Source: Lewinellaceae bacterium
GTDB lineage: Bacteria; Bacteroidota; Bacteroidia; Chitinophagales; Saprospiraceae
Assembly (NCBI GenBank): GCA_020636435.1
Contig: JACJXX010000001.1
Location: forward strand, 3,303,001-3,367,000
Direction of reading: 5' to 3'
Length of the DNA: 64,000 bases
Below are positions 46,494-53,832 of this stretch, piece by piece. The notes below the pieces were generated by a model. The model was not told where the DNA came from, ran no database searches, and saw only the letters and a list, made by a program, of their open reading frames with translations. Numbering within the stretch: the stretch's first letter is position 1; each line of letters opens with the position of its first letter. The position numbers were made by a program, and so were the translations under genes.

Positions 46494-48296
46494 TTATTGT
46501 ACATTATCCCCTCTCAGGATGCGGTACCGCTTGCGGGCTTCCACCGCGAAGGTGCTTCCCGAATGATCAATAAAAAGGGTTTCGTAAAGCGCTTTGGCCT
46601 TTTCCAGGTCATTGAGCTGCTTTTCGTAAAGCTCGGCAAGCTCGAAAAGAGCATTGTCGGCCCGAATCTCTTCCGGGTGGTTGTCGATGATCTTCTGAAG
46701 CAACTCGGCTGCCTTTTCGTAATTCCGTTTCTTTTTGTAAATCCGGGCCTCCAGATAGTATACGTCGTCCTTCAGGGAGTGCTCCGGAAAGCGCTGCTGA
46801 AGCGTGTCCAGTTTCCTGAAGGCATCATCAAAGCGGTTTTGAAAAACCAGCAGTTCTGCATCGGCGTATAGTTGCAGGGCCTCGGCGGTAGTATCCAGCC
46901 CGAGGTTGTCCATGATGAACACCGACAGGTCGAGCGCATCATTGGCGATGAGCTTGGAGGTCGACGCTTTCAGGATGTCAAACTGGGCCTGCGCCCACTG
47001 AAAATCGCCGGTATAATAGGAAAGCTTGGCATTGCGGTAGCGGGCCTCATGCCCCAGTTGGTCTTCTTTAAAAGCTTTATCGACCTGAGAATACAGCAGG
47101 GTAGCTTCCCACCGCTCTCCCTGCATGAGGTAATAATCGGCCAGGTTGATCTTGCCCAGGGCTTGTATGGAGGGGTTGACATTGGGATACTGGATCATCT
47201 CGTTGAGCAGGGCGATGGCCTTATCCAGGTCGTTGATGTAGAGCGCCTCCAGCTCGGCGAGTTCCAGGATGATGTTGGCCGTCACCTTGGAGCGCCCGAA
47301 TTCATCGAGAAAAGACTCGTATTCTTTTTCCAGCAGCTTCAGTTCTTCCGGGCTGTAGTCGTAGCCTTCCACCAACTGCCGGCGCTTGCAGCGCAGAGAC
47401 TCCCGCTTGGCATCGATGTAAAAAGAAGAAGCAGGCCCTTTTTCCGCCACAATATATTCATAGGCCATGATGGCGGCGTCGTAGGCCTTGTCGTTGGCGG
47501 CAATCTCTCCGATGCGGAAAACGCGCCCTCCGTTTTCGCGCAGGCGGCGGTCCAGGGCGCGAGCCTGCCGGAAGGCATTTTGGTAATCTTTCTGCTGGAT
47601 GAAAACCCAGCTGAGCATTTCGGGGTAAAATTCGGCGTCCGGGTTTTCCTGTATGCGGGTGTAGAGCTGGGCTTGCAAATTCTGATAGTCTTCGGGCAAC
47701 AGGTAGCGCTGGAAGATGGCCTTAACGCTGTTGGTGCGCCCCGGGTTGGATTCTATGCTGCTGAGGTAGCTTTCTATCATCTTGGCCGAATCCCCTTTGC
47801 GGCGGTACAGCTCGCCCAGGTTATAGGCAAAGGCCTCATTGTCTTTCAGCAATGCTGAACCTCGCTCATAGGTTTCGATAGCCAGGTCGTATTTGGTAAG
47901 CACCATGAACGCATTGGCCAGGCGGGTAACAGCAAACTGGTCTTTGGGCAGCTTCTCTATGGCCAGGCGATATTGTTCCTCGGCCTTGTCGTCGAGCACC
48001 TGCCGTTCAAAGAGTTTGCCGTAGGTGACGTAGAGCTGGACGTTTTCGGGGTCGCGCTTCAGTTGTTTCCTGATGACCTGTTCGCATTCTTCGAAGGATT
48101 CCATAGCCAGCAGCGATTCTACGTAGCGGTCGAAGTAGAAATCGTTGAAATTGCTCTGTTTGTAAAGTTTCTCGTACAAGACGGAAGCTTTTTCGAATTC
48201 CCCGTCGCGGAAATATTGCTGGGCCAGCTGAGCTTCCTGGCCCCAGGCCGCCAGAGCGGTAAAAATAGCTGCTATCAGAATAAGGCTCCTCATCAT
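46494..48296 (-). CDS. Periplasmic TPR-repeat protein
   Basis: 600 residues with a signal peptide (SLILIAAIFTALAAWGQ) and TPR repeats along the whole length, clear at LAQQYFRDGEFEKASVLYEK, DKAEEQYRLAIEKLPKDQFA and DDVYYLEARIYKKKRNYEKA. No other domain. Such proteins usually act as periplasmic scaffolds; in Bacteroidota similar TPR proteins occur near T9SS or outer-membrane assembly genes, but no specific role can be inferred. A strong hairpin separates it from tonB upstream. No consensus promoter was found in the 160-bp gap. Confidence 0.85.
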   Translation of the reverse strand: MMRSLILIAAIFTALAAWGQEAQLAQQYFRDGEFEKASVLYEKLYKQSNFNDFYFDRYVESLLAMESFEECEQVIRKQLKRDPENVQLYVTYGKLFERQVLDDKAEEQYRLAIEKLPKDQFAVTRLANAFMVLTKYDLAIETYERGSALLKDNEAFAYNLGELYRRKGDSAKMIESYLSSIESNPGRTNSVKAIFQRYLLPEDYQNLQAQLYTRIQENPDAEFYPEMLSWVFIQQKDYQNAFRQARALDRRLRENGGRVFRIGEIAANDKAYDAAIMAYEYIVAEKGPASSFYIDAKRESLRCKRRQLVEGYDYSPEELKLLEKEYESFLDEFGRSKVTANIILELAELEALYINDLDKAIALLNEMIQYPNVNPSIQALGKINLADYYLMQGERWEATLLYSQVDKAFKEDQLGHEARYRNAKLSYYTGDFQWAQAQFDILKASTSKLIANDALDLSVFIMDNLGLDTTAEALQLYADAELLVFQNRFDDAFRKLDTLQQRFPEHSLKDDVYYLEARIYKKKRNYEKAAELLQKIIDNHPEEIRADNALFELAELYEKQLNDLEKAKALYETLFIDHSGSTFAVEARKRYRILRGDNVQ

Positions 48297-48383
48297 CGTT
48301 GCATAGTTTTTGTATTCGGCCGGGCAGTTTTATTATCAGTATAAAAACGCCAGTTTTTTTTAAAAGTTGCTTGCCGCCAATGC

Positions 48384-48423
48384 CAGAACGGCTAATGTCC
48401 ATTTAAGTACATTAGCCGTTCTG
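48384..48423. terminator. Stem-loop between tonB and the TPR gene
   Basis: CAGAACGGCTAATGT and ACATTAGCCGTTCTG are a perfect 15-bp inverted repeat with a 10-base loop. Neither side has a T tract, so it may be a Rho-dependent or stability hairpin at the end of the gcvH-vanZ-tonB unit. Confidence 0.6.
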
Positions 48424-48458
48424 CTATGGTTGGGCGCGATGCTACCCCGGGAGGAAGG

Positions 48459-49373
48459 TTATTCCAGCCTGAACTTGACCGGCAGGTTGAACTGCACCCG
48501 CACAGCGCGGCCGCGTTGCTTGCCGGGAGTCCACTTCAGGTTCTGGGTATTCATCAGGTTGACCACCCGAAGGGCCTCCTGCCCGCACTGGGCGCCGATG
48601 TCGCGCACTACCTTGGCGTCTGCAACAGAGCCGTCTTTTTCTACGACGAACTGTATCACCACGGTGCCTTCTACGCCGTTTTCACGGGCGATGGCGGGGT
48701 AGTTGATGTTTTTGTAAATGAACTCCAACATCTTTTTGTCGGCGCACTGTTTCTTTTCATCTTTGGTCGGCAGGTCTTCGCACCCCGGGAAGCGGGGCAT
48801 ATCCTCCACCACTTTGAAAATCTCTTCCACTTCCGGTTCCGGTGGCGGCGGGGGTGGCGGGGGTGGCGGCGGCGGAGCGCTCTCCTGTACAGGAGGAGCT
48901 TCCACTACAGATTGATCGTCGACGGACTGGTCGACAAATTCTACTTCTTCTTCCTCCAGGATTTCTTCATCCGGCACCTCTTCGATTACGGGAGGGGGAG
49001 GAGGAGGGGGAGGCGGTGGCGGTTCGGCGGTGCGAGGCGGTTCGATTTCGATTTCTTCATCGAATGTCAGTGCATCCTCCGGGATGTACACTTCTTCCTC
49101 GTATTGAGTCCAGCCGAATGCCAGTACCGTCAGGCCGAGAGCGAGCACCAGGCCGAGGTTGAAAAAAGTACCGCTATATTTAAAGGCATCAGCCCAGGGG
49201 TACTTCGTCCTCGAATCCAGAGGTGACTTGCTCGATTGGCTTGCCGCATCTTGGGGCCCTTTGGAGGCGCGCTGCGCATAAACGGACTTCATCACGACGA
49301 TGATCGCGATAATGCCTGCAATTATGGCAAACACCAATCCACCTAAAGTTCCACCGGTAATTGACACATCCAT
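48459..49373 (-). CDS. tonB: Energy transducer TonB with an additional N-terminal membrane segment
   Basis: 304 residues. The C-terminal TonB domain (about 215-304) has YPAIARENGVEGTVVIQFVV and LKWTPGKQRGRAVRVQFNLP. The middle is a periplasm-spanning region with runs of 11 and 12 prolines separated by acidic sequence. The usual single anchor is at about 70-88 (FFNLGLVLALGLTVLAFGW). Before it lies a second hydrophobic segment at about 8-32 (GGLVFAIIAGIIAIIVVM), not typical of TonB. It transmits proton-motive force to outer-membrane receptors; ExbB/ExbD are not in the window. It follows vanZ by 12 bp. Confidence 0.92.
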   Translation of the reverse strand: MDVSITGGTLGGLVFAIIAGIIAIIVVMKSVYAQRASKGPQDAASQSSKSPLDSRTKYPWADAFKYSGTFFNLGLVLALGLTVLAFGWTQYEEEVYIPEDALTFDEEIEIEPPRTAEPPPPPPPPPPPVIEEVPDEEILEEEEVEFVDQSVDDQSVVEAPPVQESAPPPPPPPPPPPPEPEVEEIFKVVEDMPRFPGCEDLPTKDEKKQCADKKMLEFIYKNINYPAIARENGVEGTVVIQFVVEKDGSVADAKVVRDIGAQCGQEALRVVNLMNTQNLKWTPGKQRGRAVRVQFNLPVKFRLE

Positions 49374-49385
49374 ACTGACAAGGTT

Positions 49386-49844
49386 TTATTTTATCAAAAA
49401 ATATAAGCCAAAAACTCCTAACATAGAGCCAATAATATTAGCAATAATGTCTAAGACTTCAAAAAACCTGTTCGGAAAAAAAGCGTATTGGATAAATTCC
49501 ATGCTAATTCCGTACAAGGCGCTGATCAAAATTGCTGCTGCCATCGTTGCAGAGGAGATACCGGCCGTGCGGTGAAACCCCCAAAGCAAAAGCGCGGCCA
49601 TGACACCATAAGCGGCGATGTGCGCCAGCTTATCCGGCTCCAGGATATTGGTTAAACGCGGTACTTTTACCGACTGGCCGGTTGACAGGGCGAAGATCAA
49701 CGCTGCCCACATCAGGGCTGGCAGAAAATTCAGTTGATTGGCTCCTTTGCGTGTATAGATGTGGTTTGGCTTTTTTTTGGTGTGTCGAAGATAAGAAAAA
49801 AAATATTTTTTTTCAGCCGACCATTTTTTTATAGGCTTCAGCAT
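49386..49844 (-). CDS. VanZ-like membrane protein
   Basis: 152 residues with about four membrane helices. VanZ-family features are LSTGQ, DKLAHIAAYGVMAALLLW and the C-terminal EFIQYAFFPNRFFEVLDIIANIIGS (quoted in parts), with conserved HxxAY and D-N positions. Function unproven; the founding member gives low-level teicoplanin resistance. The annotated start overlaps the end of gcvH by 32 bases. A start further in would cut the first helix, but the first 35 residues (Lys-rich, EKKYFFSYLRHTKKK) are not family-like, so a non-ATG start near residue 35 is possible. Confidence 0.8.
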   Translation of the reverse strand: MLKPIKKWSAEKKYFFSYLRHTKKKPNHIYTRKGANQLNFLPALMWAALIFALSTGQSVKVPRLTNILEPDKLAHIAAYGVMAALLLWGFHRTAGISSATMAAAILISALYGISMEFIQYAFFPNRFFEVLDIIANIIGSMLGVFGLYFLIK

Positions 49845-50205
49845 CCAGGAGCTCGTCCAGTTCGCCGGGGTCGGAAAGCTCCATTTTGATGATCCAGCCC
49901 TTGCCGTAGGGGTCGTTGTTCACCAGCGTCGGGTCGTCGCCTTCTGCTTCGTCGAGCGCGGGGTTGAACTCCAGGATTTTCCCGGAAACCGGCATAAACA
50001 GGTCGGAAGTGGTCTTTACTGCTTCTACGGTGCCGAACACTTCGCCCAGGGCAAGGGTTTCCCCAACCGTTTCCACTTCAATGTAAACGAGTTCATCCAA
50101 TTCGCTTTGGGCGAAATCGGTGATGCCTACATAGGCGATGTTGCCGCCTTCCACGCGAACCCACTCGTGTTCGCTGGTATACTTTAGATTATCCGGAAAT
50201 TTCAT
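49813..50205 (-). CDS. gcvH: Glycine cleavage system H protein
   Basis: 130 residues. Carries the lipoyl arm that shuttles the aminomethyl group between P, T and L proteins. The lipoylated lysine is Lys64 in GTVEAVKTTSDLFMP. Other family sequence: YTSEHEWVRVEGGNIAYVGI and NNDPYGKGWIIKMELSDP. The other gcv genes are elsewhere. Start of a leftward gcvH-vanZ-tonB unit; a TATTTTTG-type -7 element lies upstream. Confidence 0.97.
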   Translation of the reverse strand: MKFPDNLKYTSEHEWVRVEGGNIAYVGITDFAQSELDELVYIEVETVGETLALGEVFGTVEAVKTTSDLFMPVSGKILEFNPALDEAEGDDPTLVNNDPYGKGWIIKMELSDPGELDELLDAEAYKKMVG

Positions 50206-50243
50206 GCTGCAAGGGTAGTTTGGATGATGTTTTGATGGAAGCC

Positions 50244-50251
50244 CAAAAATA
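50244..50251 (-). promoter_or_regulatory. -7 element upstream of gcvH
   Basis: On the minus strand TATTTTTG matches TAnnTTTG, 39 bp before the gcvH start. No TTG is found at -33. Confidence 0.4.
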
Positions 50252-50324
50252 AAGGATTTTTGCAGACCGGAAACTGTTTGGATGATATTTTCTTCAACAA
50301 AAGCCTGCGGCTGATATTAAGCGT

Positions 50325-50369
50325 GTAAATGTGTAAAGGAAATTGGCAGCCAAACTTTTACACATTTAC
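50325..50369 (-). terminator. Hairpin overlapping the citrate synthase stop codon
   Basis: GTAAATGTGTAAA (50325-50337) and TTTACACATTTAC (50357-50369) are a perfect 13-bp inverted repeat. The second arm includes the citrate synthase stop codon. AT-rich and without a clear T tract on the minus strand; likely a 3'-end structure. Confidence 0.55.
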
Positions 50370-51688
50370 CCCTCCTTAACCGCTTCCTGGGCCAGGAAAT
50401 TTTTCACCCAGTTGGTCGTCACCGATTTGGGGCGTTCCAGCGGGAATCCCAGGGCGCGCGCCCAGCACAGGGAAGAAAGGACGCCCAGGGCACGGGACAC
50501 GCCAAAGAGGACTGTGTAAAAGCTGTACTCTTTCAGCCCGTAGTGAACGAGCAGCGCTCCGGAGTGGGCGTCGACGTTGGGCCAGGGGTTTTTTACCTTG
50601 CCCAGGCTTTCGAGTATGGGAGGCACCACGTCGAAGACCTTCCATACCACATTGACGATATCATCGTCTTCGATGTAGGCTTCCGCAAAGCGCTTCTGGG
50701 CCATGAAACGCGGGTCTGGTTCGCGCAGTACAGCATGGCCATACCCCGGGATAACCTGCCCGGCGGCCAGCGTGCTGTTCACATAATCCGCGATTTGTTC
50801 TTTGGTCGGTTTAGTAGTGCCCAATGCGTCGAGCATGCTAAAAATCCATTTGATCACTTCCTGGTTGGCCAACCCGTGCAGGGGCCCCGCCAACGCGGTC
50901 ATGCCGCCCGCCAGGGAGAGATAGGCGTCGCTGAGCGTCGACCCGACCAGGTGAGTGGTATGGGCGGAGGCATTGCCGCCTTCATGGTCGGCGTGGATGG
51001 TCAGGTACAGGCGCATCAGGTTTTTGAAATCCGGCTTTTCTATGCCCAGCATGTGGGCGAAATTGCCGGCCCAGTCCTGGGCAATATCAGGAGCAATATG
51101 GTTGCCATCGTGATAGGAGCGGCGGTAGATGTAGGCGGCAATGCGCGGCAGGCGGGCGATGACATTCATGGTGTCCTCATAAGTAGCGTCCCAGTAATCT
51201 GCCTTGTTGATCCCCTCGTCGTACCGGCGCGCAAAACAGCTCTCGGTTTGCATGGCGCTGATGGCCGTTATAAACTGGGTCATGGGATGGGCATTGGGGG
51301 GCATGCTGTCCAGTATCTGGAAAACATGCTCCGGGACGTTGCTGCGCCGGGTCCATTGCTGAGTCAGCCAGTGCACCTCTTCATCGGTAGGGATTTCTCC
51401 GACCAGCATCAGCCAGAACAACCCTTCCGGCCTGGGTTCTTTGCCATCCGGCCCTTTCGGCAGCTTTTCCCGCAACTCCGGAATATAGAAGCCCCGGAAG
51501 CTGATCCCCTTGATGGGGTCCAGTTGGGAAGTCTCCCAAATCATCATTTTGATGCCACGGGCGCCGCCGTAAATTTGCTTGAGCTTTACTTCATCGACTT
51601 TTTTGTCGCCATGTTTCTTGAGCATCCCTTTGACCTCATCTCTCAAAGCGGAGGCCTTCTTATTGAATTTTTGTTTTAAAGGATCCAT
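50366..51688 (-). CDS. gltA: Citrate synthase, eukaryotic/mitochondrial-type
   Basis: 440 residues. Condenses oxaloacetate and acetyl-CoA, first step of the TCA cycle. The catalytic residues are seen as His in LAGPLHGLANQEV, His in PGYGHAVLR and Asp in NVDAHSG. The sequence is of the mitochondrial type (IHADHEGGNASAHTTHLVGS, ALGFPLERPKS), as found in a subset of Bacteroidota, and unlike the NADH-inhibited hexameric enzyme of enterics. Monocistronic. The 298-bp upstream region contains a hairpin (AGTTGCC...GGCAACT, about 51765-51789) in the likely leader and no consensus promoter. Confidence 0.95.
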   Translation of the reverse strand: MDPLKQKFNKKASALRDEVKGMLKKHGDKKVDEVKLKQIYGGARGIKMMIWETSQLDPIKGISFRGFYIPELREKLPKGPDGKEPRPEGLFWLMLVGEIPTDEEVHWLTQQWTRRSNVPEHVFQILDSMPPNAHPMTQFITAISAMQTESCFARRYDEGINKADYWDATYEDTMNVIARLPRIAAYIYRRSYHDGNHIAPDIAQDWAGNFAHMLGIEKPDFKNLMRLYLTIHADHEGGNASAHTTHLVGSTLSDAYLSLAGGMTALAGPLHGLANQEVIKWIFSMLDALGTTKPTKEQIADYVNSTLAAGQVIPGYGHAVLREPDPRFMAQKRFAEAYIEDDDIVNVVWKVFDVVPPILESLGKVKNPWPNVDAHSGALLVHYGLKEYSFYTVLFGVSRALGVLSSLCWARALGFPLERPKSVTTNWVKNFLAQEAVKEG

Positions 51689-51949
51689 TTATATATCAAT
51701 GATTAAAGTATGTTTAAGAATAGAAAAAATCTTTGCCTGCCTAACGAAAAAATAACAGATGCCAGTTGCCAATGTTCGGGGGCAACTGCAGGAAAACACC
51801 GCATCTAAGGCTATTCCATATCTTGAGTATGGCCTTCGTAAAGGTATTAATTATTTCAAAACTTACTTTGCCTGAAAGCCCTATCTCCTGGCGATTGTTC
51901 CGTTGCCGGTTAATGTTACAAACAAATTGCCTAAAAAGCTGGAGGGAAA

Positions 51950-51979
51950 GAAAAAAAGCGGCCCTTGACGAACCGCTTT
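51950..51979 (-). terminator. Intrinsic terminator after the 135-residue secreted protein gene
   Basis: On the minus strand AAAGCGG...CCGCTTT is followed by a run of T (seven A on the plus strand at 51951-51957), 8 bp after the stop. Confidence 0.8.
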
Positions 51980-51986
51980 CGGGGGG

Positions 51987-52394
51987 TTATTCCAGTTGCC
52001 AGATCGCGAGCTGGATCTCTTCCCTGGTGGCGCCCTCCGTTTTGAGTTGCTGGGCGAGGGCAGCCTCTTTCTGCCTGCGGCTGATGAGTTGCTCTTTGAA
52101 AGCCTCCATCTGATCTTCTCTCAGCAATCGACGGATAGAAGCCATCGTGCCTTCCCGGATGGAATTCTTTTTTTGCAGGAAAAGGTTGTAGTCGGCCTGG
52201 CGCAACGCCTCAATTGACGCCAGGTTCCGGAAGCGGCGCTCCTGAATCGCGTACATTGCTTCTGCTTGCTCCTCGTCGAGCTGGTACGCAGATACAGCCG
52301 CATCGGTAGCCTGGCGCACCTCGGCTTGATTCGATTGGGCCGATAGGCCGGCAGCCAGGGCCATAAAGAAAAAACAAAGAATTGATTGCTTCAT
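51987..52394 (-). CDS. Small secreted helical protein, unknown function
   Basis: 135 residues with a signal peptide (ILCFFFMALAAGLSAQ). The mature part is all helix, charged, rich in Gln/Arg/Glu (DEEQAEAMYAIQERRFRNLA, SIRRLLREDQMEAFKEQLIS). The pattern of two helical hairpins with a QMEAF-like segment recalls Spy/CpxP (LTXXQ) periplasmic chaperone-like proteins, but the diagnostic LTxxQ motif is not present, so this is only a suggestion. Monocistronic with its own terminator. Confidence 0.65.
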   Translation of the reverse strand: MKQSILCFFFMALAAGLSAQSNQAEVRQATDAAVSAYQLDEEQAEAMYAIQERRFRNLASIEALRQADYNLFLQKKNSIREGTMASIRRLLREDQMEAFKEQLISRRQKEAALAQQLKTEGATREEIQLAIWQLE

Positions 52395-52611
52395 AATGCA
52401 GTTTTCAGTTATCTCGCTGCAAAATACAATTTTTAGGTATTTTATCCGGCATTACTTCCCGATTCAATGGGGTGGAGGCCAGGCAGGTTGCAAACAAAAA
52501 TTACATTTCCATAACCAGCTATTGTTCATGATCCTTTACTTTTGCCTATTGACCGAGGGGGGTTGACTTTACGGTGCCCGTTTTTCTTTTTTTTCCAAAT
52601 AATTTGAAGTT

Positions 52612-53190
52612 ATGTTGATGATAGGCGATGTTTTGATCAGCGACGATGTGATCCGGGAACAGTTTCTCTGCAACCTCGCCGCCTGCAAAGGCGCTTGTTG
52701 CTGGGAAGGCGACCTCGGCGCGCCCCTTGAGCCCGAAGAGCGGTACACGCTCGAACGGATATTCGATGAAGTGAAGCCCTTTCTCAGCCCGGCAGGGCTG
52801 GCCACCATCGAGGAGGAAGGCCTCTATGCATACGAGGAGGAGGCCGGCACCTACGCCACGCCCCTCATCGGCGGCGGCCCCTGCGTATACATGGTTTACG
52901 ACGAACAGGGCATCGCCAAATGCGGCATCGAACAGGCGTACAACGCCGGAAAAACGGATTTCAAAAAGCCCCTCTCCTGCCACCTCTACCCCATCCGGGC
53001 TACCGTGGATGAACGGGTCGGCATGCAGGCGCTCAACTACGACCGCTGGGAAATCTGCTCGGCCGCCTGCGAACTGGGCCGGCAGCAGCAATTGCCGGTC
53101 TACCGATTCCTGAAAGAAGCCCTCATCCGAAAGTTCGGCGAAGACTTCTACGAAGAGCTGGATGCGGCGGCGAAAAACCTCGCCCCCTGA
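52612..53190 (+). CDS. DUF3109-family cysteine-rich protein
   Basis: 192 residues without signal peptide. Cysteines are arranged as in DUF3109/YkgJ-like zinc- or iron-binding proteins: FLCNLAACKGACCWEGDLGA (Cys20, 25, 29, 30), then GPCVYMVYDEQGIAKCGIEQAY, and KPLSCHLYPIR. Function not established. A TACTTTTG -7-like element is at 52537-52544. A second ATG two codons in is an alternative start. Confidence 0.88.
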   Translation: MLMIGDVLISDDVIREQFLCNLAACKGACCWEGDLGAPLEPEERYTLERIFDEVKPFLSPAGLATIEEEGLYAYEEEAGTYATPLIGGGPCVYMVYDEQGIAKCGIEQAYNAGKTDFKKPLSCHLYPIRATVDERVGMQALNYDRWEICSAACELGRQQQLPVYRFLKEALIRKFGEDFYEELDAAAKNLAP

Positions 53191-53207
53191 TCAAAAATTT
53201 CAAGAGG

Positions 53208-53238
53208 TTGACTTTTGCAAAGAATTTTGATACCTTTG
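53208..53238 (+). promoter_or_regulatory. Consensus promoter of the ncRNA candidate
   Basis: TTG(AC) at 53208-53210, 20-bp spacer, TACCTTTG at 53231-53238. A full match to the Bacteroidota -33/-7 consensus, starting 18 bp after the DUF3109 stop. Predicted transcription start is about 53245. Confidence 0.7.
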
Positions 53239-53244
53239 CCTGTA

Positions 53245-53570
53245 ATTGGGTTTTAAGGCCTGTGCCCGAAAATCCATCTTTCCCGAAACCGATATATATT
53301 CTCCGGAATTAAGAGGATACATCCTTACATCCTCCTAGCAACTATCAAATCTTTTGCCCATGCCGCTATGGGCCTCCGTATGGCCGCCGCTTGTGTATGC
53401 GCCGGTACTGTGTCATCGGTATTTTGCCAACTGATATCATCTAACATTATTGATTCCAACTAAGTGTCGTGGCTTAGTATGTTGCCCTATAACATTAACG
53501 AGTCACGCTTAACCCCCTTTTGAAGTTGGTTTTTGCAGCTCCGGAGTCTCCTTCGGAGCTGCTTTTTTTT
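53245..53570 (+). ncRNA. Candidate structured non-coding RNA, about 325 nt
   Basis: A promoter at 53208-53238 and a T8 terminator at 53535-53570 bracket a stretch with no ORF longer than about 24 codons (one small ATG frame in the middle) and no downstream gene on the same strand. The RNA would fold well. The 5' GGGTTttAAGgcctGTG (53248 on) pairs with 3' CACGCTTAACCC (53504-53515) as a closing stem. Hairpins GAGGAT/ATCCTC (53313/53329), CCCAT/ATGGG (53357/53368) and ACTAAG/CTTAGT (53459/53473) lie inside. I looked for signatures of RNase P RNA, tmRNA and SRP RNA and found none. A 6S-type RNA (closed stem with open centre) remains possible, though it is longer than most. Confidence 0.6.
53535..53570 (+). 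terminator. Strong intrinsic terminator of the ncRNA candidate
   Basis: GCAGCTCCG and CGGAGCTGC form a 9-bp GC-rich stem with a loop, followed directly by TTTTTTTT. Confidence 0.9.
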
Positions 53571-53678
53571 GCCGGAAAACCACTTTCCCCGGGGAGGGAA
53601 AGCGCTTTTCCGGCTGCCATGCCTTTGGCCGGCGGAGAAAGCCTGGGTTGGTAATCCATCCAGCCATCCAACAATTTG

Positions 53679-53789
53679 AGTGCGTGACATATTCGCGGGT
53701 TTTAAGGCAGTCGTCTGACGACTTTGAGTCGTCTGACGACTTTCGACTTCGATTGCCCTGCCGCAACCCCGCTTTTTTGTCACGCACTC
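53679..53789. mobile_element. 111-bp MITE-like element flanked by CAACAATTT
   Basis: Ends GAGTGCGTGACA (53679-53690) and TGTCACGCACTC (53778-53789) are perfect inverted repeats, with imperfect extension to about 33 bp. The interior holds two GTCGTCTGACGAC palindromes. A 9-bp direct repeat CAACAATTT flanks it (53670-53678 and 53790-53798), as expected for a target duplication, although the flanks also share a local CCATCCAGCCATCCAACAAT repeat that could explain it. No ORF. Confidence 0.55.
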
Positions 53790-53832
53790 CAACAATTTAA
53801 CCATCCAGCCATCCAACAATCCAACAATCCCC

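Noticed and set aside
53487..53819. Two minus-strand ORFs over the ncRNA terminator and the adjacent element
   Set aside because: They read through the terminator hairpin and the inverted repeats; low-complexity products without similarity features.
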